Assembly: GCA_964561455.1 (NCBI GenBank)
Contig: CAZLPS010000006.1
Span: 35,903 to 99,902, forward strand
Direction of reading: 5' to 3'
DNA from: JABDGR01 sp964561455
GTDB lineage: Bacteria > Verrucomicrobiota > Verrucomicrobiia > Opitutales > JABDGR01
Length of the DNA: 64,000 nt
The notes below the pieces were generated by a model. It ran no database searches and had not been told where the DNA came from. It saw nothing but the letters and a program-made list of their open reading frames with translations. Shown here piece after piece: positions 16,430-25,202 of the stretch. The position numbers and the translations under genes are program-made. Numbering within the stretch: the first letter of the stretch is position 1; each line of letters starts with the position of its first letter.

Positions 16430-17215
16430 ATGCCCCGCCTTTCCCTCGTCACCTTCAATATCGCCCACGGGCGGGGATTGTCGTTGTACCAGGGCTTCCA
16501 GTCCGCGCGCGGCATCGAGACCAATCTCGCCCGCATCGGCCAGCTTTTGGCGGAATCCGGCGCGGATGTCGTCGCCCTGCAGGAGGTGGATGAGGATTCG
16601 CATTGGAACAAGCGCATCAACCTGCTGCAAGCCCTGCGCCGCGAAGCCGGTTTGTCTCATGCCTGCCTTGGGGTCAACAACCGGCGCTTGGGACTTAAAC
16701 CCCTCGCCTACGGCAACGCGCTCCTTTCGCGCCACCCGGTGCGTCTGTGGGAAAATAACCCCTTTGGCGCCGCCATGCTCGGCGAGAAGGGTTTTCTCTA
16801 TTGCGAAGTGGATGTCGGCGGCCACGCCCTGCCAATTATCAATCTCCATCTCGACTACCGCTCACGCCAGCGGCGCATCAAACAAATCGAACAGGTCATC
16901 GAATATATGCGTTCCCGTCCCCACCCCGATTGCCCGAAAGGCCGCCCGCTCGCGCCCATCATCTGCGGTGACTTCAACACCCACTCCCGCCGCGTCGGCG
17001 ATGCCGTCCGCCATCTCTTCACCGCGCTGCTCCAGCACGGCGAATACGAAATTTGGCCCCACCCCAAAGCTAAAACCTTCCCCGCCCACCTGCCGAGTCG
17101 CGGCCTGGATTTTATATTGCTGCCCAAGCCCTACCGCGCCGTGCGGTGTGAAGTGTTGAAATCGTATTTGTCCGACCACCGGCCGGTGCTGGTGGAGTTG
17201 GAATTTGAGGGGTAG
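16430..17215 (+). CDS. Endonuclease/exonuclease/phosphatase family protein
   Basis: 261 residues, a DNase I-like Mg-dependent phosphodiesterase fold. Conserved motifs are visible: N10 in LVTFNIAHG, E52 in VVALQEVDED, ICGDFNTHSRR in the central region, GLDFILLP, and the terminal SDHRPVLVELEF with the catalytic histidine. No signal peptide is seen. Substrate could be nucleic acid, a phospholipid or an inositol phosphate; the sequence does not decide. The ATG at 16430 (MPRLSLVTF) begins right after a TTCATCC array; upstream in-frame codons are array sequence. Confidence 0.9.
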   Translation: MPRLSLVTFNIAHGRGLSLYQGFQSARGIETNLARIGQLLAESGADVVALQEVDEDSHWNKRINLLQALRREAGLSHACLGVNNRRLGLKPLAYGNALLSRHPVRLWENNPFGAAMLGEKGFLYCEVDVGGHALPIINLHLDYRSRQRRIKQIEQVIEYMRSRPHPDCPKGRPLAPIICGDFNTHSRRVGDAVRHLFTALLQHGEYEIWPHPKAKTFPAHLPSRGLDFILLPKPYRAVRCEVLKSYLSDHRPVLVELEFEG

Positions 17216-17221
17216 ATGAGT

Positions 17222-18694
17222 TCATGGCGGGGGATATTGCCAGACCCAATTGTCAGTGCGAATGTCAAAATCCCCAGCACTCTTGAGTTTGCCCTGATTA
17301 TCCTTGCCGGTCCATCCCGTCGAATAAAGGATAAATCTGCCCTTATCCGAAAGCTGATAAATCAACGGCTTTCCGGAAACCAAATCGTGCGGCAGCCGTG
17401 AGATATATTGCGGAACCAGCACATCCAGCTTTTCTGGATAATTTCCCTGGCTCAGATGATAACGCTCCAGCGCGCAGGCCAGAATTGCCTCATCCAGAGA
17501 AGTTTGAGCATAGGCGATTTGCGGATAGAATAAGCTGGACGTTTGCCATAGCCCTTTAAATGGATCCCGTTTGAATTGCGTTTCAAATATTTTTGCTGCG
17601 AGGGCCGCTCGCTCAGGGTAAAACCGCCGCTCGCCGAGGTCCAAAATCGGTAGAAGGTATTGGTCGAAGTACTCGCTGCCGGCCACCGATGCCTTGTTTA
17701 GGATAAAATGCGGCATTCGCAACAGCTCCGTAGCCCAGTCCACTTTCTGATTGCTTGCAAGGAAACTACGGTAGGTCTTTACCCGCTGAGCGCTGTCCTG
17801 TTCCGCAAGCCACTCCAGGGTATCAATGAAAAAGACTCGCTCCCCTTGCTGGGCTGCTGAAAACTGCGTCAGAAGATCAATCTTTTGCAGTTCATCCTGA
17901 AGGGTGGCGAGTTGGGATTCATTCCATCTCCGGTCGGCCAATCCCACCCAAATCAAACTCGTGCCCAGGCGAATAAGGACAACCTCCACGAGTTTAGACA
18001 TGTAGATTGGCTCATTTCGGACAACCTGGGAAAGGCGCAGCAACGAAACCGCATCACTCATTGCTTGGTCACTTTGCCCGTCCGCGAATTCCGCGCAGGC
18101 CCGCAATAGAAACAATCTCCCCAGGGCGATGAGCGGACTGACGTGAACCAACCGCAGGCTGAAAATCGGGTGCTGGTCATAAGAAATTGGAAAACGTGAA
18201 TACGGGCGCCGCAGAGCCTGGGTGATTTCCGCCAGTTCGCCGTCGTGTTTTTTTAGATCGGCCATTGCGTCGGGCTGATGCAAATATTCCTCCAATTTCG
18301 CCCAGTCCGCACCCTTGCTGGTATCCCGACTACCCAAGTCATCAAGCATGGAAAATTGGCCATCACTCAATTCCAGCCGGTTTGACAATTCAGACTCATA
18401 GGCGGGTTCGCCATAGAGTGGTTTGAGCAAAGGCGTCATCGCAAAATTCTGGTCATCCGGCACCGGCGGAGGGGCCAGTTCGGCCAGCGTCAGTTTTTCG
18501 CCGCGCGCGCGGGCCGCCGCCTTGTAATTCTCCCATGCTCGCCCTGTGCGGTAGTTCTCCTCCGCCACCACAAGCGCCACCAACGTCACGATACAAACCA
18601 GGGTGAAGACCACTGGCCGCACCCAAGGCTTGGCCCGTCGCCAAAGGAAACGGCCCCAGCGGGAAAAAGTGGGAAATTTTGCAGCGTTGCTCAT
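17222..18694 (-). CDS. Membrane-anchored hypothetical protein
   Basis: 490 residues. One N-terminal transmembrane segment (about 22-42, WVRPVVFTLVCIVTLVALVVAE), then a long helical soluble domain. Its end, SRLPHDLVSGKPLIYQLSDK and FILYSTGWTGKDNQG, resembles conserved C-terminal segments of hypothetical Verrucomicrobiota and Planctomycetota proteins related to pseudopilin-like tails. I do not assign a function. The ATG at 18694 was used because the in-frame extension beyond it crosses the assembly gap. It is third in line after the sigma and anti-sigma genes and may belong to the same regulon. Confidence 0.7.
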   Translation of the reverse strand: MSNAAKFPTFSRWGRFLWRRAKPWVRPVVFTLVCIVTLVALVVAEENYRTGRAWENYKAAARARGEKLTLAELAPPPVPDDQNFAMTPLLKPLYGEPAYESELSNRLELSDGQFSMLDDLGSRDTSKGADWAKLEEYLHQPDAMADLKKHDGELAEITQALRRPYSRFPISYDQHPIFSLRLVHVSPLIALGRLFLLRACAEFADGQSDQAMSDAVSLLRLSQVVRNEPIYMSKLVEVVLIRLGTSLIWVGLADRRWNESQLATLQDELQKIDLLTQFSAAQQGERVFFIDTLEWLAEQDSAQRVKTYRSFLASNQKVDWATELLRMPHFILNKASVAGSEYFDQYLLPILDLGERRFYPERAALAAKIFETQFKRDPFKGLWQTSSLFYPQIAYAQTSLDEAILACALERYHLSQGNYPEKLDVLVPQYISRLPHDLVSGKPLIYQLSDKGRFILYSTGWTGKDNQGKLKSAGDFDIRTDNWVWQYPPP

Positions 18695-18725
18695 GGCGTG
18701 AATGGGTTCGTCAAATGGGCGGATT

Positions 18726-18901
18726 GGCGTAGCGCGGTGCTTCAGCCCGCGCTTCAGGAAATCCGCAAGGCCCGGAAGCGCGNNNNNNNNNNCGCTCTGG
18801 TGGCCCCACCCCGGCCCGGCGGGCCCCGCCCCGCACCCCCCCCCCCCCACTACCCAACTCCCAACCCCCCCCCCCCGGGGGCTCACCCACCGCGCTACGC
18901 C
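18726..18901. repeat. 13-bp inverted repeat enclosing an assembly gap
   Basis: GGCGTAGCGCGGT at 18726-18738 is the exact reverse complement of ACCGCGCTACGCC at 18889-18901. Ten Ns lie at 18783-18792. The right flank is homopolymer-rich C/G sequence (runs of 12-13 C near 18838-18876) typical of low-quality read ends, so bases 18793-18885 should be treated as unreliable. The left arm continues into TGCTTCAGCCCGCG, reminiscent of dispersed intergenic repeats in related phyla. Confidence 0.7.
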
Positions 18902-18953
18902 AAGGGGACACAAATAATCTTTGCTGAAGGTTTTCATGTGGTTGGATAAATAC

Positions 18954-19367
18954 TCAGGCGATTTCGGTCCCATCCCGTTCCCGCCGCCCAAGCCAGACCC
19001 CCGGACTTTCCTGTCGCGCTGCTGGAGGCAGCGCGGACTTAACTTTCGATTTCGGGAAAAATGCCTCCAATTCTCGCTGGCGTTCAGCCATCGCAATCAA
19101 AACCTCCCGCTCCGTCAGCACCGGCCCACGCAGGTGTTGCCGCCCCACCCCCGGCTGCGCCGCCACATTCAGCCCGATAATCACCAGCCACACCGCCGCC
19201 AGCCCACCCCACGCATACGGCGACGGCCACAGCCACCCGCGCCAGCCCGTCGGGCAGGTCGCCGGCTGCCTGGCCTCCACCGAGGCCGACGCCAGAATCT
19301 CCGCCCGCCATTCCGGCGGTACTTCGCGGAGGGACTGGCCCTTTAAGAGTTGTTCAAAATTGTCCAT
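18954..19367 (-). CDS. Anti-sigma-factor-like single-pass membrane protein
   Basis: 137 residues. A cytoplasmic N-terminus (MDNFEQLLKGQSLREVPPEWR) is followed by one hydrophobic segment at about 50-68 (YAWGGLAAVWLVIIGLNVAA) and a charged C-terminal part. Size, topology and position, overlapping the ECF sigma gene by 25 bases, argue for an anti-sigma factor, although no zinc-binding HxxxCxxC motif is present. It would hold the upstream sigma factor inactive at the membrane. Family assignment rests mainly on context. Confidence 0.6.
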   Translation of the reverse strand: MDNFEQLLKGQSLREVPPEWRAEILASASVEARQPATCPTGWRGWLWPSPYAWGGLAAVWLVIIGLNVAAQPGVGRQHLRGPVLTEREVLIAMAERQRELEAFFPKSKVKSALPPAARQESPGVWLGRRERDGTEIA

Positions 19368-19882
19368 GAATTTTTGACCTCGTTATAATAGGGACGCAGC
19401 TCGGCCTGCAATTTGTCTATTCCGTAGCGGTAACGGCTCGCCGCCGTGTTGGCCGATACCTCCAACATTTCGGCAATCTCAGCGAAGGTCGCATCTTCCC
19501 ACAATTTCAAATGCACCACCGCCCGCTGTTCCGGCGGCAATTTCCCCAACGCCGCCGCCAGCGCGCGGCGAAAGCCCTCCTCATCCGCCAGATGGCTCGC
19601 CGCAAACGGATGCCCGACCGTTTCCTCCGGGGCCGCCACCGCACCGGCTTTCTCCCGGCTGGCCCGTCGCCGCATCAGGTCAATGGCCTGATTGTGGGCC
19701 AACCGCAGCAAAAATCCCCGCTCGCTTTGCACACCCTGCAGCAACTCGGGCCGGCGCGCCAGCCGGTGAAAAATCTCCTGCAACACGTCGCGGGCATCGG
19801 CCTCGTTCCGCGTTAGGTTCAGGGCAAATCCAAGCAGCGCCCGGGCATGGGCGTCGTAGAGTCGGGCGAGGTCAACCGGCAT
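19343..19882 (-). CDS. ECF-type RNA polymerase sigma factor
   Basis: 179 residues. The sigma2 region has LTRNEADARDVLQEIFHRLARR (about 22-44) and RLAHNQAIDLMRRRASR. The sigma4 region has LPPEQRAVVHLKLWEDATFAEIAEMLEVSANTAASRYRYGIDKL. Unlike three other sigma proteins in this window it has no membrane extension and instead overlaps a separate anti-sigma-like gene. Target genes are unknown; autoregulation and control of the downstream membrane protein are likely for this class. Confidence 0.9.
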   Translation of the reverse strand: MPVDLARLYDAHARALLGFALNLTRNEADARDVLQEIFHRLARRPELLQGVQSERGFLLRLAHNQAIDLMRRRASREKAGAVAAPEETVGHPFAASHLADEEGFRRALAAALGKLPPEQRAVVHLKLWEDATFAEIAEMLEVSANTAASRYRYGIDKLQAELRPYYNEVKNSWTILNNS

Positions 19883-19941
19883 GAGCTCCTTTTATAAGAG
19901 ACGCTCCCGCCCGGGAAACTTGTTTAATTTAAAATCCCGAC

Positions 19942-20310
19942 CTAATCCCGCCAGGTCTTCGACACCACGCCATTGTCAAATTGCACGTAGGCAGTGTGCT
20001 TGACTTCCGTGTTCGAGGCCGTGCCGACCAGCAAAGGCAAATCGCCACTGGTGATATGCTTTTCGACATACGACCACTCCCAAATCTCCGTGCTGCCGCC
20101 CGCCGGCTTCTTCACGCTCGGCTCACCCAGCAACGCCAAGACATATTCCTTCGATTGCGACGGCCCAATTTGCGCCAGCGTTTGCGGGGCGATATACGCA
20201 CCCGTGGTGTCGGTGTGCGACTGCATGCCGACGGAACAACCGGCCGCGCCAATAATGAGAATCATCAGGCCCGCGAGGCCCGGCTTAAGAAAAGAAGAGG
20301 CAATTTTCAT
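19942..20310 (-). CDS. SmpA/OmlA (BamE-like) domain lipoprotein
   Basis: 122 residues. The signal peptide ends with the lipobox IIGAAGC (about 20-26). The mature part has SQSKEYVLALLGEPSVKK and STEIWEWSYVEK, the pattern of the SmpA/OmlA fold found in BamE and other small outer-membrane lipoproteins. The ATG at 20310 (MKIASSFLKPG) is the natural signal-peptide start. It may act at the outer membrane, but BamE function in the BAM complex is not implied. Confidence 0.75.
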   Translation of the reverse strand: MKIASSFLKPGLAGLMILIIGAAGCSVGMQSHTDTTGAYIAPQTLAQIGPSQSKEYVLALLGEPSVKKPAGGSTEIWEWSYVEKHITSGDLPLLVGTASNTEVKHTAYVQFDNGVVSKTWRD

Positions 20311-20694
20311 GGGTTTTGGGGATAAATGAAGAATCACAAACATTAACGCATTACCCTTGCGCTTGTTCAACCCTTGATTTTTGACGAATCATCCCGGCCA
20401 AATCGGCCCGGGGCACAGCCGGTGAGTCCGGCGCATTTCAGCACTCCAAGACATCCACCGGAAAACTTCAAATAACGGAGTGGCCTCGTTTTCATAACCA
20501 GGAGGCGGTTGCCTTGTTCTCCATTAAACTTTTGCCGCAGCTATCCGACAATCTTATTTATGGACCATTAGGCCGGAATAGGCGCTCCCGGTGAAACTGT
20601 CACGAATGTTACATTTGCCACGAACAGGTTAATTTCACTTGCCGAAAATTCCCCCCGGAGGCTTACTAAACCTCCGCCCCGAAGCCGTCCTTCC
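20311..20694. other. Divergent intergenic region, lipoprotein / CHAD protein
   Basis: 384 bases between divergent genes. I see no supported open frame, tandem array or RNA gene. It should hold promoters for both neighbours. Confidence 0.4.
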
Positions 20695-21762
20695 ATGCCT
20701 GCTGCGAATTCCCGCCCCAAACCCGACCCGGCCATAAAGCCCGTGGAGGAGTCCTTCGACGCCCTCCGCCGGCGGGAAAGCGTGCGCAACGGCCTCGTGC
20801 GCCTGGGCCGGCGGCACGCCCACACCGCCCTCCACCACATTGAGCATCCCAAAAAGGCCGACCGGACCGAGGACATCCACCAAGTCCGGGTCCACATCAA
20901 GCGCCTCCGTGCCCTTTTGCGCATGCTCAAGCATGTCACCGATGTCGAAGTCGTGAAGCGCGAAAACGCCCGCCTGCGCGATGCCGCCAAATCCCTCTCC
21001 GGTTTCCGGGATGCCTTCGTCGCCAGCGAAACTCTCAAGAGCATTTTTGCCGATACCGCCCCGCGCCAAATGAAGGACGCCGCCCGCCTCCTCGGCGTCA
21101 AGCACCGCCCCTCCAAAAGCAAGGCCGACCTCGACCTCGCGCTCAAGGATGCCGCCCGCTCCCTCCGCAACTTCGCGGACGAATTTCGCCATTTGCCCTT
21201 TTCCACCCGCGGCTGGTCTGCCCTCGCCCCCGGGTTGGAGGACTCCTATCGCCGCGCCCGCCGCGAATTCGAACGCTGTGAAAAACGCGGGGCCGGGCAC
21301 TTGGGCGACTGTTTCCACAATTGGCGCAAACGCGTCAAAGACCTCGGTTACCAGCTCGAACTCCTCGAAAACCTCCCCGCCGGCGAGATTCATCCGCTGC
21401 GTAAAAGCATCCGCCGCCTTGGGACGCTCCTCGGCGACGATCACGACTACGTGGTCTTCGCCGACCAAGTCCGCCAGCGCGAAAACCACTACCTCGGCCT
21501 CGCCAATTTCCGCCCCGTCCGTAAACGCCTCAAGCGCCGACTAAAAGACCTGCGGGCGAAAGAATTCGCCGTCGCCCGCCATTTCTTCGCCGACAAACCC
21601 CGCCTCTGGATCGCCCGCCTGGCCACCTGGTGGAAAGTCTGGAAAAATCCCGACACTGGCGCGGTCGTCCTTACCATCGAAGGAATCGAATCTCCGCTGG
21701 TTGCGCCCCGCTCCCTCGGGGCACCGCCGCCGGCATCCTCAATTAACTCTATGGCACCTTGA
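20695..21762 (+). CDS. CHAD-domain protein
   Basis: 355 residues. A helical CHAD domain (conserved histidine alpha-helical domain) spans about 20-290. Typical motifs are DIHQVRVHIKRLRALLRMLKH and HNWRKRVKDLGYQLELLE, with many Arg/Lys/His lining a predicted polyanion pocket. CHAD proteins bind inorganic polyphosphate and often associate with polyphosphate granules or CYTH phosphatases. No CYTH partner is nearby. The last 14 bases overlap convergently with the final NHL gene on the other strand. Confidence 0.85.
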   Translation: MPAANSRPKPDPAIKPVEESFDALRRRESVRNGLVRLGRRHAHTALHHIEHPKKADRTEDIHQVRVHIKRLRALLRMLKHVTDVEVVKRENARLRDAAKSLSGFRDAFVASETLKSIFADTAPRQMKDAARLLGVKHRPSKSKADLDLALKDAARSLRNFADEFRHLPFSTRGWSALAPGLEDSYRRARREFERCEKRGAGHLGDCFHNWRKRVKDLGYQLELLENLPAGEIHPLRKSIRRLGTLLGDDHDYVVFADQVRQRENHYLGLANFRPVRKRLKRRLKDLRAKEFAVARHFFADKPRLWIARLATWWKVWKNPDTGAVVLTIEGIESPLVAPRSLGAPPPASSINSMAP

Positions 21763-22900
21763 CGGGGGTAGCAGCCGCCGTGGGTGTTTTCATCACCGTC
21801 GTCACCACGCCATCCGGCGTGATTTTGCGAATGGCGGCGTTTTCCGAATCGGCAACAAAAAGGTTCCCGTCCTTGTCCACGGCAATTCCCCTCGGCATAT
21901 TGAAGCGTGCGATGGCACCCTTGCCGTCCACGTATCCGGACAAACCGGCCGCGCCCGCAAAAGTTGTGACCACCCCTTGCGGTGTAATCTTGCGGATGGT
22001 GTGATTGTCCGTGTCCGCAACATAGACATTGCCCCGGGCATCCACCACCAAATCGCGCGGTGCGGCGAAATAGGCCGAGGTCCCGACGCCATCCAAGTCG
22101 CCGGCCTCATAGTTGGGATTGCCCGCCAGCGTGGTCACCGAGCCATCCGGCGCAATCTTTCGAATGGTGTGGTAGCTTTCGTCCGCCACATAAACAATCC
22201 CGGCTTCATCCACCGCCACCCCCCTCGGCTTGCCAAAACGAACTTCCGCGCCCTTGCCGTCAATTGAACCGGGTACACCCGGCTTGCCCGCCAAAGTAGT
22301 CACCGTGCCGTCAGGCGTGACCTTGCGGACCACGCAACTGTAATTGTCCGCGACATAGAGATTCCCCACCGAGTCTACGGCGATGCTGGTGGGAATGTCA
22401 AATCGCGCCAAATCACCTTTGCCATCCACCCCAATTTTTTGTTCATGCGTAACTCGGCCCGCGAGCGTGACCACAGTTCCATCCGGCGAAATCTTGCGCA
22501 CCACGCTATTGGCGGTGTCGGCCAAGTAAACGTTTTTGGCCTTGTCCACGGTCAAACTGTCGGGCCGGAGAAATTTGTCGCCCGGGCCGGCGCCGTCGGC
22601 CAGCACGCTGATTTGACCCTGCGGCGTCACTTTGTAAACAACGGCGTTGACGTAATCCACCACGTAGACGAATCCATCGCCGTCCACGGCCACGCCCCGC
22701 GGATGCACCAATGGCGGAACGGGCTTCGGCGCGGGGGTCGAAGTAGCTCCCTGGGTGGCGCTGGCCGCCGACGGCGCCGCAACCGGAGAAACCGGCGGGT
22801 GAATGGCCGGACTCTCCGCCGCGTTTACATTCATAACCAACAACCCAAGTGAAACAAGGGCTGAGGCCAAAGTTCGCTTTATAATTTGGTTGGAGTTCAT
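21749..22900 (-). CDS. Secreted NHL-repeat beta-propeller protein 4
   Basis: 383 residues with a Sec signal peptide (MNSNQIIKRTLASALVSLGLLVMNVNA) and a Pro/Ala/Ser-rich linker (about 28-65). Repeated NHL units follow, each of the form VADSxNxxIRKITPDGxVTTLAG...DGKGxxARFxxPxGIAVDxxGNxYVAD, forming a six-bladed propeller. It is the last of four tandem paralogues; its ATG overlaps the stop of the preceding gene by ATGA. NHL propellers bind proteins, glycans or small ligands; no catalytic site can be assigned. It may be a surface-binding protein. Confidence 0.85.
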   Translation of the reverse strand: MNSNQIIKRTLASALVSLGLLVMNVNAAESPAIHPPVSPVAAPSAASATQGATSTPAPKPVPPLVHPRGVAVDGDGFVYVVDYVNAVVYKVTPQGQISVLADGAGPGDKFLRPDSLTVDKAKNVYLADTANSVVRKISPDGTVVTLAGRVTHEQKIGVDGKGDLARFDIPTSIAVDSVGNLYVADNYSCVVRKVTPDGTVTTLAGKPGVPGSIDGKGAEVRFGKPRGVAVDEAGIVYVADESYHTIRKIAPDGSVTTLAGNPNYEAGDLDGVGTSAYFAAPRDLVVDARGNVYVADTDNHTIRKITPQGVVTTFAGAAGLSGYVDGKGAIARFNMPRGIAVDKDGNLFVADSENAAIRKITPDGVVTTVMKTPTAAATPVKVP

Positions 22901-24063
22901 TTAGTTGGAGTCTTGCCAATCGTCGTCACCACGCCTTCCGGCGTAATTTTGCGAATCCGTCCGTTGCCCATGTCCGCCACAAAAATATTCCCGTCCTTGT
23001 CCACCACGATGCCGCGCGGGCCATTGAAACGCGCCGCATCACCTTTGCCGTCGGCACTACCGGCGACGCCCGTCTTGCCCGCGATCGTCGTCACCACCCC
23101 GCCCGGAGTAATCTTGCGGATGGTGTGCCCGTTCGTGTCCGCCACGTAAATATTGCCTTTGGCATCCAGCGTCAGGCCGCGCGGAGAAACAAAAGTGGCG
23201 CCTATCCCCGTCCCATCCCGGCCCGGCGCGCCCTCCGGCAAGTTGGGATTGCCCGCCAGCGTGGTCACGGATCCATCGGCGGCGACCTTGCGAATGGTGT
23301 TGTATTCCTCGTCGGCCACGTAAAGCACCCCGGCCGGGTCCACCGCCACCGCCCGTGGCAGCCCAAACCTCACTTCGGCCGCCTTGCCATCCACCGCCCC
23401 GTCAACGCCCGGCTTTCCGGCCACGGTGCTCACCTCGCCCTTGGACGAAATCTTGCTGACAACATTGTTAACCGGGTCGGCAACAAAAATATTGCCCGCC
23501 GCGTCCACCGCCAAGCCCGAGGGAAAATCCAGTGGCGCCGGCAGCAAAGTCACGGAGCCGTTGGCGGTAATCAAATTTATCCTGCGCTGGTCATCCAATA
23601 TGTTCGTCACCATCCCGGTCGGCGAAATTTTGCGTACCGCGCTGTTTTCCGCATCGGCAACAATCAAATTCCCTTCCTTGTCCACCACCACATTGGTGGG
23701 GAAATTAAAAGTCGCGCGGGAACTCGGGCCGTTCGCCGATCCCACCATGCCCGGCAAACCCGCAATGACGGAAAGCGCGCCTTGCGGCGTCATCTTGAAT
23801 ACCATCATTCGGTCAATGTCCGTAATCAAAAAATTGCCGTCCTTGTCCAATGCCAAGCCACACGGGCTCACCAACGTCGCGAGCCCGGTCATCCAATTCG
23901 CCGCCGCCGGAGAAGGCAAACCTCCGGCTGCGGGCACACCCCTGGATGCCCAATCCGAAATCACGGAACTCGGTGGCGCCGGCACTGACGACCCCGGCGC
24001 GTCCGCCGCGCATGCCGCACCCGGGGCCCATAACACCAGCCCGATGGTGCAAATAATCCTCAT
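22897..24063 (-). CDS. Secreted NHL-repeat beta-propeller protein 3
   Basis: 388 residues. Signal peptide MRIICTIGLVLWAPGAACAADA, then a short Ala/Pro/Ser linker and NHL repeats (for example VADTNGHTIRKITPGGVVTTIAG and FNGPRGIVVDKDGNIFVAD). Start and stop overlap the neighbouring paralogues by 4 bases each (ATGA), so translation is probably coupled along the operon. One blade carries an unusual insert (TNILDDQRRINLITANGSVT) not seen in the paralogues, a place where ligand specificity could differ. Confidence 0.85.
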   Translation of the reverse strand: MRIICTIGLVLWAPGAACAADAPGSSVPAPPSSVISDWASRGVPAAGGLPSPAAANWMTGLATLVSPCGLALDKDGNFLITDIDRMMVFKMTPQGALSVIAGLPGMVGSANGPSSRATFNFPTNVVVDKEGNLIVADAENSAVRKISPTGMVTNILDDQRRINLITANGSVTLLPAPLDFPSGLAVDAAGNIFVADPVNNVVSKISSKGEVSTVAGKPGVDGAVDGKAAEVRFGLPRAVAVDPAGVLYVADEEYNTIRKVAADGSVTTLAGNPNLPEGAPGRDGTGIGATFVSPRGLTLDAKGNIYVADTNGHTIRKITPGGVVTTIAGKTGVAGSADGKGDAARFNGPRGIVVDKDGNIFVADMGNGRIRKITPEGVVTTIGKTPTK

Positions 24064-25178
24064 GGCTTGGTTGCCGGGTTTGTGGCCAATGACGGTTTCA
24101 GCGTGGTCACGACTCCGTCAGGCGTGATTTTGCGAATTAAAGCATTGTCCGTATCCGCCACGAAAATATTCCCGTCCTTGTCCACCGCCAATCCCCGTGG
24201 GCCATTAAACCGCGCCGCGTCGCCTTTCCCGTCCGCATTTCCACTTACCCCGGCCTTGCCCGCGAGGGTGGAGACATCGCCCGCCGGCGAGACTTTTCGA
24301 ATGGTTTGATTGAGGGTATCGGCGACGTAGATATTGCCTTTGGCGTCCACCGCCAATCCGCGCGGCGTGGTGAAAGTTGCGGTGGTCGAAACACCATCGC
24401 GGTTGCCTTCCGGCACCGCCGGATTGCCGGCCAGCGTCGTCACAAATCCATCCAGTGCAATCTTGCGGAGCGTGTTGAATTCTTCGTCAATCACGTAAAC
24501 CACGCCTGCGCCATCCACTGCCACCGCCCGCGGCTTGCCGAACAGAACCTCCCCGCGCTTGCCGTCCACTGCTCCGCCCACGCCGACTTTGCCCGCAATT
24601 ATCGTGACCGTCCCGTCGGGCGCAATCTTGCTGACCGTGTTGTCATAATTGCTCGCGAGATAAATATTTTTTGCGGCGTCCATCGCGATGCTCGTCGGGA
24701 AATCCAAGCCGGCAACCCGAACTCCCGCGGCCCCCGGCGCAAAGGTGGTGACCAGCCCCGCTGGAGAAATCTTGCGCACGGCATGGTTGCCGCCATCGGC
24801 GACGTAAACATTGCCGTCCTTGTCCAGCGCCAGACCCAGCGGCCAGCTGAAAGTCGCACCTTGCCCGGGACCGTTGGTCGCACCCGAGCGCCCGAGAGTC
24901 CCGGCCAAAACTTCCAGGCGGCCCTGCGGGTTCATTTTATAAATCAAAACATTGATCGAATCGACGATGTAAATGGTGCCATCCTTGTCCACGACCAAAG
25001 CACACGGGTTTTTAAGCGGAGGGACGGCCGCCGGAGCCGAAGCGGTACTCTGCAAAGAGGGCCGCGGTGCCGACGAATTCCCCGCCGCTCCCGGAGGGGC
25101 AACCGCCGATGGCGCATCCGCCGCCCCGGCCAAAACCGGCGCAAGCGCAAACATCCAGAAAAAATGCTTTGATTTCAT
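24060..25178 (-). CDS. Secreted NHL-repeat beta-propeller protein 2
   Basis: 372 residues. Signal peptide MKSKHFFWMFALAPVLAGA, low-complexity Ala/Pro/Ser linker to about residue 52, then NHL repeats such as VADTLNQTIRKVSPAGDVSTLAG. The final blade ends with ITPDGVVTTLKPS. It starts 24 bases after the stop of paralogue 1 and its stop overlaps paralogue 3. The high similarity between the final blades of paralogues 2 and 3 (both contain AARFNGPRG and DKDGNIFVAD) suggests recent duplication or gene conversion. Confidence 0.85.
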   Translation of the reverse strand: MKSKHFFWMFALAPVLAGAADAPSAVAPPGAAGNSSAPRPSLQSTASAPAAVPPLKNPCALVVDKDGTIYIVDSINVLIYKMNPQGRLEVLAGTLGRSGATNGPGQGATFSWPLGLALDKDGNVYVADGGNHAVRKISPAGLVTTFAPGAAGVRVAGLDFPTSIAMDAAKNIYLASNYDNTVSKIAPDGTVTIIAGKVGVGGAVDGKRGEVLFGKPRAVAVDGAGVVYVIDEEFNTLRKIALDGFVTTLAGNPAVPEGNRDGVSTTATFTTPRGLAVDAKGNIYVADTLNQTIRKVSPAGDVSTLAGKAGVSGNADGKGDAARFNGPRGLAVDKDGNIFVADTDNALIRKITPDGVVTTLKPSLATNPATKP

Positions 25179-25202
25179 GGCAACGGTGGATAATGCCTCA
25201 AC

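Noticed and set aside
18711..18949. Open frames across the N gap
   Set aside because: They contain undefined bases and homopolymer sequence of poor quality.
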